DNA of 32,958 bases from Actinomycetota bacterium (GTDB lineage: Bacteria > Actinomycetota > Actinomycetes > Streptosporangiales > Streptosporangiaceae), in assembly GCA_003168255.1 (NCBI GenBank), contig PMSU01000079.1, positions 8,508-41,465 of the forward strand, in the 5' to 3' direction. Of this stretch, positions 14,611-22,513 are shown piece after piece. Below the pieces are notes generated by a model. The model had not been told where the DNA came from and searched no databases. It saw only the letters and a program-made list of their open reading frames with translations. The position numbers and the translations under genes were made by a program. Numbering within the stretch: position 1 is the first letter of the stretch; every line of letters begins with the position of its first letter.

Positions 14611-15468
14611 TCAGGCTCCGAAGTCGTAAAACGGCACGCAGTTGACGGGTGTCGCGGTGGCAGGGTCGAGCGCGTCCAGGACGTAGGCGGCGACGTTGGG
14701 GTCGATGGCCTGGCCGAGGTGTCCGGTGAAGTCCAGGGTGCACTGGTCTTGAATGACGATGTTGGTGACGTTGGCCCCCGGGATGATGCCGCTTGTATAG
14801 GGCGTGACGACTTCGTCGTATCGGCTGACGATGTTGGTGTAGGTCGGTCCGGGCACGGCCACCCCGCCGCTGTCTAGGGTCTGCAGGAAGGTTGACCCGG
14901 GCAAGTATTCGGTGCACGCGGGGCAGCCGACGCCACTGAGGAGGCTGCCGAGGTTCAGCAGCTTGGCGAGGGTTGCCAGACCATCCAGTGTCGTGCCCAT
15001 GTAGTTGGCGCCGAAGCCCACGAAGTGTTTCACCTTCGCGGCGCCGCCGAGGAACTTGAGGTAATACGCCGTCACCGTGGTGCCTTCTGAATGGCCGACG
15101 ATGTCGACCTGAGCGGCGCCGGTCGCGGCGAGTACCTGGTTCACGAACGTACTCAGCTGGGCGGCGCTGTCCTCCATTGGCGCGAGCCCGCCCACCTCCG
15201 GGCCGAGGACGCCGGTGCCATAGGTCTGGTCGAACACGCAGTAGCCCTGATCGGCGATCGTCGGAGCGAGGGTGGCGAAGTTGTCGGTGGCGTTGGCGCC
15301 GAGGCCGTGCATGAGCACGACCGGCTCAGGATGCTGGGCGCTGGGCTGACAGGACCAGTTGTTGATGCCGGACGAAGGCGCCGTCCCAGCGATGGCGGCG
15401 GTGGCCGGGGCGGCGAGCACGGCGGCAAGGGCAAGGACAAGCGTGGTCAGCAGCGGTTTGCGGCGCAT
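14611..15468 (-). CDS. Secreted lipase, class 2 type (alpha/beta hydrolase)
   Basis: This exported triacylglycerol-lipase-like enzyme has 285 residues. The N-terminus MRRKPLLTTLVLALAAVLAA is a Sec signal peptide with likely cleavage near residue 27. The mature enzyme has VVLMHGLGANATDNF (oxyanion loop), the nucleophile motif VDIVGHSEG with Ser127, an Asp in SRYDEVVTPY and a His in FTGHLGQAIDP. Two cysteines in CPAC and others could form disulfides, as in Pseudonocardiales and streptomycete lipases. The gene is divergent from a TetR regulator, with palindromes GTGAC-N2-GTCAC and GTGAC-N4-GTCAC between them. Control of the lipase by that regulator is likely but inferred. Confidence 0.88.
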   Translation of the reverse strand: MRRKPLLTTLVLALAAVLAAPATAAIAGTAPSSGINNWSCQPSAQHPEPVVLMHGLGANATDNFATLAPTIADQGYCVFDQTYGTGVLGPEVGGLAPMEDSAAQLSTFVNQVLAATGAAQVDIVGHSEGTTVTAYYLKFLGGAAKVKHFVGFGANYMGTTLDGLATLAKLLNLGSLLSGVGCPACTEYLPGSTFLQTLDSGGVAVPGPTYTNIVSRYDEVVTPYTSGIIPGANVTNIVIQDQCTLDFTGHLGQAIDPNVAAYVLDALDPATATPVNCVPFYDFGA

Positions 15469-15481
15469 GGGGGCTCCAATC

Positions 15482-15508
15482 GTGACGTGTCACAGTGACG
15501 CGAGTCAC
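15482..15508. promoter_or_regulatory. Tandem GTGAC/GTCAC palindromes (operator candidates)
   Basis: GTGAC-N2-GTCAC lies at 15482-15493 and GTGAC-N4-GTCAC at 15495-15508. Both sit within the 105-bp region between the divergent lipase and TetR genes, the usual position for TetR operators. The two spacers differ, so only one may be a true site. Confidence 0.5.
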
Positions 15509-15573
15509 ATGATTTGAACACGTCTTCTCGTTAATAACAAGAGTGCTTGTTGGAAAATAGAACGGGTATCGTG

Positions 15574-16269
15574 ATGCAGGTGGCCAAACTCGACACCACC
15601 GCCACCGGGCGGCCAGGCGCCGGCCGGCGCATCCGCGGCCTGGATGCCGACCAGCGCCGCGCCCAACGACGCGACCAGCTCCTCGATGCCGCGCTGGAGC
15701 TGTTTGCCGCCCAGGGCTACCAGAACACCTCCATCGAGCAGATCTGCGTGGCTGCCTATGTCGGAACGAAGAGCTTCTATGAGGTGTTCGATAGCCGTGA
15801 GGGCTGCTACCTCGCCCTGCTGCAGCGCATCAGCAACCAGGCCTTCGCGATCATGATGGCCACGCTTGACGAGGCACCTGACCGGGAGGAGGAAGCGACT
15901 CCCGTGCTGATCGGGGCCTTCGCTCACGCCCTGGTGGACGACCGGCGCGTAGCCAAGGTCACCTTCGGCGAGGGAGGCGCCATCTCACCAGCCTCCGAAC
16001 GGCAGCGCCGGGCTAACCGCCGCTGGGCCGCCAGTTTCATCGAAGCCATCTGGCAGCGTTACGGTCACACCGACGACGGCAGCGCGCACGACGTCGCGAT
16101 CGGTCTCATAGGCGGGCTATTCGACATCCTCGCCGACTGGCAGATCGACGCCGACCCGGGCGACCCTACGGCCGTCCACGTCCTCGTCGCCAAGCTGATC
16201 CGCTTCTACGACACCGTCCAAGCGGGCTTGGGATATGTGCCCGTCCCAGCATCGCCGCCTCGAATATGA
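15574..16269 (+). CDS. TetR/AcrR-family transcriptional regulator
   Basis: This 231-residue repressor-type protein has an N-terminal helix-turn-helix and a C-terminal ligand domain. The HTH is RRDQLLDAALELFAAQGYQN followed by TSIEQICVAAYVGTKSFYEVF, the standard TetR pattern. An Arg-rich tail of about 30 residues precedes it. The C-terminal part, with FIEAIWQRYGH and VAIGLIGGLFDILADWQID, is divergent as usual. The ATG at 15574 is preferred over the TTG at 15547. The gene is divergent from the lipase, so autoregulation and lipase control are the likely roles. The ligand is unknown. Confidence 0.9.
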   Translation: MQVAKLDTTATGRPGAGRRIRGLDADQRRAQRRDQLLDAALELFAAQGYQNTSIEQICVAAYVGTKSFYEVFDSREGCYLALLQRISNQAFAIMMATLDEAPDREEEATPVLIGAFAHALVDDRRVAKVTFGEGGAISPASERQRRANRRWAASFIEAIWQRYGHTDDGSAHDVAIGLIGGLFDILADWQIDADPGDPTAVHVLVAKLIRFYDTVQAGLGYVPVPASPPRI

Positions 16270-16363
16270 CCCGCCGAAAAGCGACTGCTACATCGCGCAC
16301 CGCACCGCACCGCCCCGCAGCGCCCCGCGCTGACCACCGCGAAGCGTGGGTGATCCGGTATCC

Positions 16364-16780
16364 ATGACCGACTTCGTGGCCGGCTATGTCGTTCCTCCTG
16401 GCGCTGGTGTGGCAGGTGATCCGAGTCTCAAGGCGTCGCAGCACTTGACGGGCGGAGCCTTGAGCGTCTTTGAGACCAGGATCGAAGCCGGACCGCCGCT
16501 GCATGTTCATGACCGAGAGGATGAGTGCTTTTACGTACTCGACGGGGAACTGTCCGTCCGCTGCGGCGGCGGCTCCTTCGACGCTCCGGCGGGCAGCTTT
16601 GTATTCCTGCCCCGCGGCCGCCCGCACCGGTTCTGGGCCAAAGACCGGTCCGCCAAGCTGCTCCTGATCAGCGTTCCAGGCGGCATCGAAGACTACTTCC
16701 GCCAGATCAACAATGCCTCAAACGACGAAGATCGCCACCGGATCGGCGAGCTGTACGGCATTCGTGTCGTACCTGAATGA
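16364..16780 (+). CDS. Cupin-domain protein
   Basis: This small single-domain cupin has 138 residues. Motif 1 is GPPLHVHDREDECFYVLDGEL, with the two His and the Glu that normally bind a divalent metal. Motif 2 is FVFLPRGRPHRFWA, with the third His. Members include quercetin-dioxygenase-like enzymes and ligand-binding proteins, and no specific reaction can be assigned. The ATG at 16364 fits the family start better than the in-frame start at 16346. It follows the TetR gene on the same strand after about 95 bp and may be co-transcribed. Confidence 0.85.
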   Translation: MTDFVAGYVVPPGAGVAGDPSLKASQHLTGGALSVFETRIEAGPPLHVHDREDECFYVLDGELSVRCGGGSFDAPAGSFVFLPRGRPHRFWAKDRSAKLLLISVPGGIEDYFRQINNASNDEDRHRIGELYGIRVVPE

Positions 16781-16925
16781 GCCGTCCGCAGCCGTCCGGG
16801 CCTGGCTGGCGCCTTCTCCGGCCACGCCAGATAGCGGACTCTCCGAAAGCCTCTGTCGTCGCCGTCGTCCCGGGCTGGTTGTGACCCAGAACGCGAAACC
16901 AGTAGCGGCGGCCGGATTCAGGCCT

Positions 16926-17261
16926 TCACACGACACTGAGATGGCGACCCGGGTCGCGCAGGCGAGGGACGGAGAGGGCGCTGGTGATGATCAGCAGCGG
17001 GCCGATCAGCCCGCCGACGGCGATCGCGATCCCGTGGTAGTCGCCAATGGCGTACAGGGCAGGAGCGAGCGCCAGCCCAATGATGGCCCGGCCTCGCAGC
17101 GCGCCGCCGTGCCCGATGAGCGCTGCTCCTGCGATGCTGGCGGCAAGGGCGATGGGTGCGGCTCCGCTGGAGTGACCACTTGCCGGGCTGGGCGGCGGCT
17201 GCTGACATGGGCCGGGCCGGCCGGGCCAGCCAGCCAAAATGAATGCGGCGTGGCCTACCAC
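16926..17261 (-). CDS. Small hydrophobic ORF, possible membrane protein
   Basis: This 111-residue frame has three hydrophobic stretches: about 33-48 (GAAPIALAASIAGAAL), 59-70 (AIIGLALAPALY) and 74-94 (GIAIAVGGLIGPLLIITSALS). A short Arg-containing tail follows. It could be a genuine three-helix membrane protein or the remnant of a larger one, as the first 30 residues are Pro/Gly-rich and not membrane-like. I do not recognise a family and see no ribosome site. One arm of a 22-bp inverted repeat (17153-17174) falls inside it. Confidence 0.3.
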   Translation of the reverse strand: MVGHAAFILAGWPGRPGPCQQPPPSPASGHSSGAAPIALAASIAGAALIGHGGALRGRAIIGLALAPALYAIGDYHGIAIAVGGLIGPLLIITSALSVPRLRDPGRHLSVV

Positions 17262-17428
17262 CGATGGGGGGTAATTTCACATTCACGTCGCCGTCCGGAC
17301 GCAAAACTACCCGGCCGGATTGCGGTTCGCCTGGAATGCCCCGTATGCGACTTGGGGATGACGTCGCGGGGCTGGCTGATGCGCTATCGGCCGCGACAGG
17401 CGGCTCCACTCCAGCGGAGCCGCACCCA
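17153..17428. repeat. Widely spaced 22-bp inverted repeat
   Basis: The arm at 17153-17174 (TGGGTGCGGCTCCGCTGGAG plus TG) is the exact reverse complement of 17407-17428. The arms are separated by 232 bp without a recognisable gene. No transposase is present. A non-autonomous element or a chance duplication are both possible. Confidence 0.6.
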
Positions 17429-17783
17429 AGGGCGATCGTAGCGCCGGAGTTTCCGGCGTCGGTGCTTCCGAATGCCACGCCCATGAGATTAAGGGCGCTC
17501 CGGTAAGTGGCGGCGATTTACTGGCTCCATGCGACGTAGCTGGTGCCGGTCGTATAAGTGTGCGTCCAGCCCCTGCCTGGGGCTGGACAGGCTCACGTAT
17601 ATTCCTGGATCTCGCCTGTGATTCTGGCTAATTACATATTGGACTAGTAATCATACTTGCGGACCCGTTGCCGAATTCTCGGTTCATCGCACGACCGGGG
17701 ATGCTGGCTGCGGGTGATAACCTGGGAAGCCGTGCAAGACGCGGGTGCCGGAGTGCGCAAATATCTGATCCTGAGGTCTGGCA
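17262..17783. other. Non-coding stretch with a hairpin at 17564-17588
   Basis: No gene is supported here. A perfect 10-bp stem (GTCCAGCCCC, loop TGCCT, then the complement) at 17564-17588 could end transcripts, although no U-tract follows. An A/T-rich patch at about 17620-17660 may hold the promoter for the methyltransferase-like gene at 17784. Confidence 0.5.
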
Positions 17784-18269
17784 GTGGGGACACACCGGTT
17801 TCACGGTGATGAGCGGCGATTCGAAGTGACGGCCGACTTCGTCGCAGCCCGGTTTCCGAGGGCCCGCACCGCGGCCGACGTTGCAGGCGGGCAGGGAATG
17901 CTGGCGCGGCGTCTCCGTAAGCGGCACAACATTGACTGCGATGTCGTGGACCCGCGCGGCTGGGTTCTTCGCGGAGTTTCGAGCCGAGTCGAAGAATACC
18001 GCGCCGATATGGCGGGTTACTACGACCTCATCATTGGCTTGCACCCGGACGACGCGCTGCGTGAAGTGGTCAACTCGGCGCGGGTGCGGCCCGTCGCCGT
18101 CGTGCCGTGCTGCAATTTCTGGCTGCGGGACACCAAGCTTGGCCGGGACGAGCTGCTCGACGCGATCGAGAAGCACCACGCCGCGTACGGCACCTCCGAA
18201 CGAGTCGTCCTTGATTTCCGCGGTCCGCATAACCGGGCGCTGGTGCTGCGACCGGCCCGCATGACCTGA
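17784..18269 (+). CDS. Small class I methyltransferase-like protein
   Basis: This 161-residue protein is probably cytosolic. TAADVAGGQGMLARRLRK (about 29-46) looks like SAM motif I (hhDxxGGxG). CDVVDPRGW is the acidic end of strand 2, and YYDLIIGLHPDDALREVV is a motif-IV-like strand and helix. VVPCCNFWLRD follows; a GLHP plus PCC arrangement is reminiscent of tRNA-methyltransferase-related (METTL25/TRM13-like) Rossmann proteins. The C-terminal part is short for a full methyltransferase. The GTG at 17784 is preceded by GAGG at 17773-17776. The substrate is not predictable. Confidence 0.6.
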   Translation: MGTHRFHGDERRFEVTADFVAARFPRARTAADVAGGQGMLARRLRKRHNIDCDVVDPRGWVLRGVSSRVEEYRADMAGYYDLIIGLHPDDALREVVNSARVRPVAVVPCCNFWLRDTKLGRDELLDAIEKHHAAYGTSERVVLDFRGPHNRALVLRPARMT

Positions 18270-18416
18270 AGAACGCCCGGTACTGGCATGGCCGCACTCG
18301 GCGGCCCGCGGCCCGCGCTATCCGGAAGATGATCTCTATCTGCAGGGCCCGCAGATACGGCAGGAGGATACGGAAACCATTTCTCCGCTGTCGCAGGTGG
18401 CGCCTACGATCTGAGC

Positions 18417-19357
18417 GTGGTGACCGGAATGCCCACCTGGCACGAGGCTCAGCAGCTGGTCTCCCGGAAGCTGGGTGAGCCGGTGTCCGGTGCCTGGCCG
18501 CTCGTGCCTGCGCGGCGGTCGGGGATGACGTGGGCTGCCCGCGCGCAGCGAACCGGCGCGATCGTGGTCAAGGTCAGGCACGGTGACCGCGCGGAGGAGA
18601 AGACGCAATGGTGCGCGGCGCGCCTTCCCGCGCTCGGGGCGCGCGGGTATCCGGTTCCGGCGATCCTGTGGCACGGCATGATCAGCGCTCAGTGGCACGT
18701 GACCGTGCAGAACCGGCTCCCCGGCCGTCCCCTTTACGCGCTGGACGGTGCGCTGGACGGTGCGCTGGACGGTGCGTGGACGGTGCGCTGGACGGGCCGA
18801 TGCTTGACGCGCTGCTGCGCCTGGTCGAGCTGCAGGCCGACGCCGGGATCCCGGCCGGGGACCGCGATTTCACCGGCTACGTGGCGAACGTGCTGTTCGA
18901 CGACTGGGACCAGGTGTGGGCAGATGCGCTGCGGGCTTGCGCGGCGGCCGGCCCGCTGTGCGCGCGGCTGCGGCGCTGGCTTGAGCCGGTCTGGGGGCTG
19001 CGGCTGCCAGCAGCCGACTATGCCCACAACGACCTGAACCTGTCGAACGTCCTGACCGACGGGACACGGATCACCGGCGTGGTGGACTGGGATGAGTTCG
19101 GGCTGGGCAGCCGCGCGCTGGACCTGATCGCCCTCGCCGTGGACTGCGAGCACCGCGGCGCGGCAGACCGGCTGCTGGCCCGGGCTGTTCAGGTGGTTGG
19201 CGACGAGGGGCTGCGCTGCCTGGTCAGCTACCGGATAATCGGCGGGCTCGCCGTTTTCACCCACGAGCGGCAGGCGTACGGCAATTCCCTCGGGGATGAG
19301 GAGTGCGCAGCCGACTCGGCCATCCTCGACAGGCTCCAGGCGACCGGCAGCGCCTGA
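18417..19357 (+). pseudogene. Aminoglycoside-phosphotransferase-like kinase, frameshifted
   Basis: Two overlapping frames together encode one APH/choline-kinase-fold protein. The first part from GTG 18417 has VVKVRHGDRAEEKTQWCAAR and LPGRPLYALDG, matching the N-lobe. The second frame, ending at 19357, has DYAHNDLNLSNVL (the HxDxxxxN catalytic loop) and ITGVVDWDEFGLGSRALDL (metal-binding DWD). The frames join inside a 12-bp tandem repeat (18738-18796), where the fourth copy has 11 bases, having lost one C. Restoring it would give ALDG repeats running into MLDALLRLVELQ. As written the protein is truncated. A real mutation, slippage and a sequencing error are all possible. The substrate is unknown. 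Confidence 0.8.
18738..18796 (+). repeat. 12-bp tandem repeat with one shortened unit
   Basis: Copies of GCGCTGGACGGT lie at 18738-18749, 18750-18761 and 18762-18773. An 11-base copy GCGTGGACGGT follows at 18774-18784, then GCGCTGGACGGG at 18785-18796. The missing C in the fourth copy shifts the reading frame of the kinase gene. Confidence 0.97.
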
Positions 19358-19751
19358 CAGCAACGGCAGCGCCATTAACCCGAGAAGAGGGACCCTCACG
19401 GTCAAGCTGCAGAGGTTCAAGCTGCGCGAGCCCTCCTGGGCCGGCCGCGACCGCCAGGTCAGCGGCCTGTCCGCAAGGGCGCTTGAGGACGCGCTCAGCC
19501 GGCTGGGGCCGCAGGCGGATCCGCCAGAGCAAGGGCGCTGTACGGGCGAAAACGGTCTCGTCGTCGGTGAATTCTGGCTGCGGGTATACCCAGAAGCCGG
19601 CTTGTTCCGCGCGATCGAGGCCGGAGCCGCCACCATCCCGGTCTCCGGGTGGGTGGAGGAATGCGCGACACGGTGGCCAGTGCTGCCCGCAGCCAGGCGC
19701 CTTACCCAGGGGGACGACGAGTGCGACTTCGCCACACGAGAGAATCGACAG
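19358..19751. other. Unassigned stretch upstream of mftD
   Basis: This is where mftA, mftB and mftC would usually lie, but the space is too small for them. No radical-SAM CxxxCxxC motif and no MftA tail (IDGMCGVY) can be read in it. The frame of mftD is open through the whole stretch, with segments such as LSARALEDALSRLGP and VVGEFWLRVYPEAGLF, but without a family match. It may hold the mft promoter or decayed coding sequence. Confidence 0.5.
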
Positions 19752-20942
19752 ATGACTAATGCCTGGTTCGAGACGGTTGCCGAGGCACAGCGGCGGGCGA
19801 GGAAGCGGCTGCCCCCGTCGGTGTACGGGGCGCTGATCGCGGGCTCCGAGAAGGGACTCACCGTCGGCGACAACATCAAGGCCTTCAGCGAGCTTGGCTT
19901 CGCCCCGCACGTAGCCGGGCTGTCGGCGGAGCGCGACCTGGCCACGACGGTCATGGGCCAGCCGGTATCGCTGCCGGTGATCATCTCGCCGACCGGCGTG
20001 CAGGCCGTTCATCCCGACGGCGAGGTGGCTGTTGCCAGGGCCGCCGCGGCGCGCGGGACGGTGATGGGCCTGAGCTCGTTTGCCAGCAAGCCGGTTGAGG
20101 AAGTCGTGGCGGCCAACCCGAAGACGTTCTTCCAGACCTACTGGGTCGGGACGCGCGAACAGGTGCTGGGTCACATCGAGCGGGCGCGCGCCGCGGGAGC
20201 CGTCGGGCTGATCGTCACGCTGGACTGGTCGTTCTCCCATGGCAGGGACTGGGGGAGCCCGGCCATCCCGGAGCGGGTGGACGTTAAGACGATGATGCGG
20301 TTCGCCCCCGAGGTCCTGCGGCGGCCGCGCTGGCTGCTCGATTACGCCAAGACCGGCCAGCTGCCGGATTTGACCGTGCCCAATATGACGGGCCCCGGTG
20401 AGGCCGCGCCGACGTTCTTCGGTGCGTACGGACAGTGGATGGCCTCCCCGCTGCCCACCTGGGATGACGTGCGCTGGCTGCGAGAGCAGTGGGGCGGGCC
20501 ATTCATGCTCAAGGGCGTGACCCGGGTGGATGATGCCAAGCGTGCGGTTGACGCCGGGGTGACGGCTATCTCGGTCTCCAACCACGGCGGCAACAACCTG
20601 GACGGCACGCCCGGGACGATCCGTGTCCTTCCGGCTATTGCCGAGGCCGTGGCTCATCAGATCGAGGTGGTGCTCGACGGCGGCGTCCGCCGTGGCAGCG
20701 ACGTGGTCAAGGCGGTGGCGCTGGGTGCCAGGGCGGTGATGATCGGCCGTGCCTACCTGTGGGGACTCGCCGCCAACGGCCAGGCCGGCGTGGAGAACGT
20801 GCTGGACATCCTGCGCGGCGGCATCGACTCGGCCCTGCTCGGGCTGGGCCTTTCCTCTATCGGTGACCTGACTCCGGACGACGTCGTGATCCCGCCCGGA
20901 TTCACCCGCAGGCTGGGTGCCGGCCATGAACCAGCCGGGTAG
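19752..20942 (+). CDS. mftD: Pre-mycofactocin synthase MftD
   Basis: This FMN-dependent enzyme of the alpha-hydroxy-acid dehydrogenase superfamily has 396 residues. In mycofactocin biosynthesis MftD oxidatively deaminates the intermediate AHDP to give redox-active pre-mycofactocin. The N-terminus MTNAWFETVAEAQRRARKRL and the VYGALIAGSEKGLT segment are typical of MftD rather than lactate dehydrogenases. The active-site strand reads ISVSNHGGNNLDG with His278; classical family members have SNHGGRQLD, so the Arg-to-Asn change fits the MftD subgroup. LDGGVRRGSDVVKAVALGARAVMIGRAYLWG is the FMN-phosphate region. The ATG at 19752 is chosen by family length although the frame is open upstream. The stop TAG directly abuts the mftE start. 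Nothing upstream resembles mftC, mftB or mftA. Confidence 0.93.
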   Translation: MTNAWFETVAEAQRRARKRLPPSVYGALIAGSEKGLTVGDNIKAFSELGFAPHVAGLSAERDLATTVMGQPVSLPVIISPTGVQAVHPDGEVAVARAAAARGTVMGLSSFASKPVEEVVAANPKTFFQTYWVGTREQVLGHIERARAAGAVGLIVTLDWSFSHGRDWGSPAIPERVDVKTMMRFAPEVLRRPRWLLDYAKTGQLPDLTVPNMTGPGEAAPTFFGAYGQWMASPLPTWDDVRWLREQWGGPFMLKGVTRVDDAKRAVDAGVTAISVSNHGGNNLDGTPGTIRVLPAIAEAVAHQIEVVLDGGVRRGSDVVKAVALGARAVMIGRAYLWGLAANGQAGVENVLDILRGGIDSALLGLGLSSIGDLTPDDVVIPPGFTRRLGAGHEPAG

Positions 20943-21716
20943 ATGTCTCGCGTGACCGCCCTAGCCGATCTCACCTGGCCCGAGACGGAGCGGCGGGCCG
21001 TGGCCGGGGCGGCGCTCGCCGTTCCGGTCGGCTCGACCGAGCAGCACGGGCCGCACCTGCCGCTGTCCACCGACACCGACATCGCCGTCGCGCTCGCCAC
21101 CCGGCTCGCCGCCCGTCGTGGCGACGTCATCGTCGCGCCGGCGATCGGCTACGGCTCCAGCGGCGAACACGCCGGCTTCGCCGGGACGATCTCGATCGGC
21201 CAGGAAGCCCTGGAGCTGATGCTCGTCGAGCTTGGTCGTTCTGCGGCCGAGACCTTCGGCCACATCGTGTTCATTTCGGCCCATGGCGGAAACCACGGGC
21301 CCGTTACCCGGGCCGCGGAGCGGCTGCGTGCCGAATCCCGCGACGTCCTGCTCTGGACGCCCGGGAGGCGGCCGGGCCCGGCCCCTGCCGCGGCATCCGC
21401 CCCTGCCGCGGCATCCGCCCCTGCCGCGGCACCCGCCCCCGCCAGCGACGCGCATGCCGGACGCTCCGAGACCTCCATCCAGCTTGCGCTGGACCCTGGC
21501 CGGGTCCGCGCCCGGCTGGCCGAGCCAGGGAACCTAACGCCGATCGCCGAGCTGATGCCCGTGTTGCGTTCCTCCGGCGTCCGGGCGGCAAGCTCCAACG
21601 GCGTGCTCGGCGACCCGGTCGGCGCGTCCGCGGCCGAAGGAGCCGAGCTACTCGGTCGACTCGAGGCGGATCTGCTCGCTGCGGTGGCCGCCTGGCTCGA
21701 GCGGGCACCGGGATGA
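20943..21716 (+). CDS. mftE: Mycofactocin precursor peptidase MftE (creatininase family)
   Basis: This metal-dependent amidohydrolase-type peptidase has 257 residues. In the pathway MftE cuts the modified MftA peptide to release the C-terminal Val-Tyr-derived AHDP. VPVGSTEQHGPHLPLSTDTDIA (about 27-48) supplies the Glu, His and Asp ligands of the creatininase fold. SSGEHAGFAGTISIG, ISAHGGNHG and AHAGRSETS complete the site. The ATG follows the mftD stop without a gap and the stop overlaps the SDR start by four bases (ATGA), so translation is coupled. An Ala/Pro/Ser insertion from an 18-bp repeat (residues about 147-167) lies just before the AHAGRSETS metal-site segment and is probably a disordered loop. 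Confidence 0.92.
   Translation: MSRVTALADLTWPETERRAVAGAALAVPVGSTEQHGPHLPLSTDTDIAVALATRLAARRGDVIVAPAIGYGSSGEHAGFAGTISIGQEALELMLVELGRSAAETFGHIVFISAHGGNHGPVTRAAERLRAESRDVLLWTPGRRPGPAPAAASAPAAASAPAAAPAPASDAHAGRSETSIQLALDPGRVRARLAEPGNLTPIAELMPVLRSSGVRAASSNGVLGDPVGASAAEGAELLGRLEADLLAAVAAWLERAPG
21381..21443 (+). repeat. 18-bp tandem repeat (3.5 units) in mftE
   Basis: GCCCCTGCCGCGGCATCC occurs at 21381-21398 and 21399-21416, with a one-base variant at 21417-21434 and a partial copy to 21443. It encodes APAAAS-type hexapeptides in frame. Confidence 0.95.
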
Positions 21717-22513
21717 CCCGCGTTGCGTTGGTCACGGGGGCAGCCCGCGGCATCGGCGCGGCGACCGTCCGCGGCCTGGCGGCCGATGGCTGGGCAGTCC
21801 TGGCCGTTGACCGGTGCGCTGATGATCCGGCACTGCCCTACCGGCTCGGCCGCCGTGAAGAGCTGGACCAGGTAGTGGCCGAGGCGTCTGCCATGGCCGG
21901 CGATCCCGGCGCGGTGCGGGCAGTGGTCGCGGATGCACGCGACGGCGACCAGCTGAATGCAGCAGTCGCCGCGGCCGAACGGCACTGGGGTGGCCTGGAT
22001 GCCGCCGTGGCGGTCGCCGGAGTGATCGCCGGCGGCGTGCCGTTCTGGGAAATGCCTGTCGAGCAGGAGCGCGCGGTTCTCGACATCGACCTGGGCGGCG
22101 TGCTTAACCTTGCCCGGGCGGCCATGCCGGCGCTGTTGCGCCGCCCGGAACCACGCAGCGGGCGGTTCCTCGCGGTCGCGTCGGCGGCAGCGACACGCGG
22201 GATGCCTATGCTGGCGGCCTATTGCGCGGCCAAGGCGGGCGTGACCGGGCTGATCCGGGCGCTGGCCGCCGAGCTGGGCGGAACCGGGATCACCGCGAAC
22301 GCGGTCAGCCCAGGATCCACCGATACGCCGATCCTGGCCGAGAGCGCGCGACTGTACGGCCTGCCCAGCGGCGAGTCGTTCGCGGCGCAGCAGCCAGTGC
22401 GGCGATTGCTTGAGCCGGACGAGGTTGCCGCCGCGCTGGTCTGGCTGGCGGGAGAAGGCAGCAGCGCCATGACTGGCGCCGTGGTTCCCGTCGACGGCGG
22501 GCTGGCATTGTGA
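21713..22513 (+). CDS. Mycofactocin-associated short-chain dehydrogenase/reductase
   Basis: This NAD(P)-type Rossmann dehydrogenase has 266 residues. The cofactor loop is VALVTGAARGIGAA, and a catalytic Ser157 lies in VASAAATRG with Tyr170 and Lys174 in AAYCAAKAG. GITANAVSPGSTDTPI and VVPVDGGLAL close the fold. After strand 2 there is an insertion (CADDPALPYRLGRREELDQVV) of the kind seen in mycofactocin-coupled SDRs, whose nicotinamide cofactor is thought not to exchange and to be recycled by mycofactocin. Both ends overlap neighbours by four bases, with mftE (ATGA) and mftF (GTGA), so it belongs to the biosynthetic transcript. Its substrate, probably an alcohol or hydroxysteroid-like compound, is unknown. 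Confidence 0.88.
   Translation: MTRVALVTGAARGIGAATVRGLAADGWAVLAVDRCADDPALPYRLGRREELDQVVAEASAMAGDPGAVRAVVADARDGDQLNAAVAAAERHWGGLDAAVAVAGVIAGGVPFWEMPVEQERAVLDIDLGGVLNLARAAMPALLRRPEPRSGRFLAVASAAATRGMPMLAAYCAAKAGVTGLIRALAAELGGTGITANAVSPGSTDTPILAESARLYGLPSGESFAAQQPVRRLLEPDEVAAALVWLAGEGSSAMTGAVVPVDGGLAL

Noticed and set aside
14567..14917. N-terminal extension of the VOC protein
   Set aside because: The extension is Arg/His/Gly-rich and overlaps the end of the lipase gene on the same strand in a different frame. The ATG at 14566 matches the family start.
19257..20927. Long minus-strand open frame opposite mftD
   Set aside because: It is antisense to a clearly identified enzyme, Arg/Gly/His-rich and without motifs. 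Long antisense frames are expected in GC-rich coding DNA.
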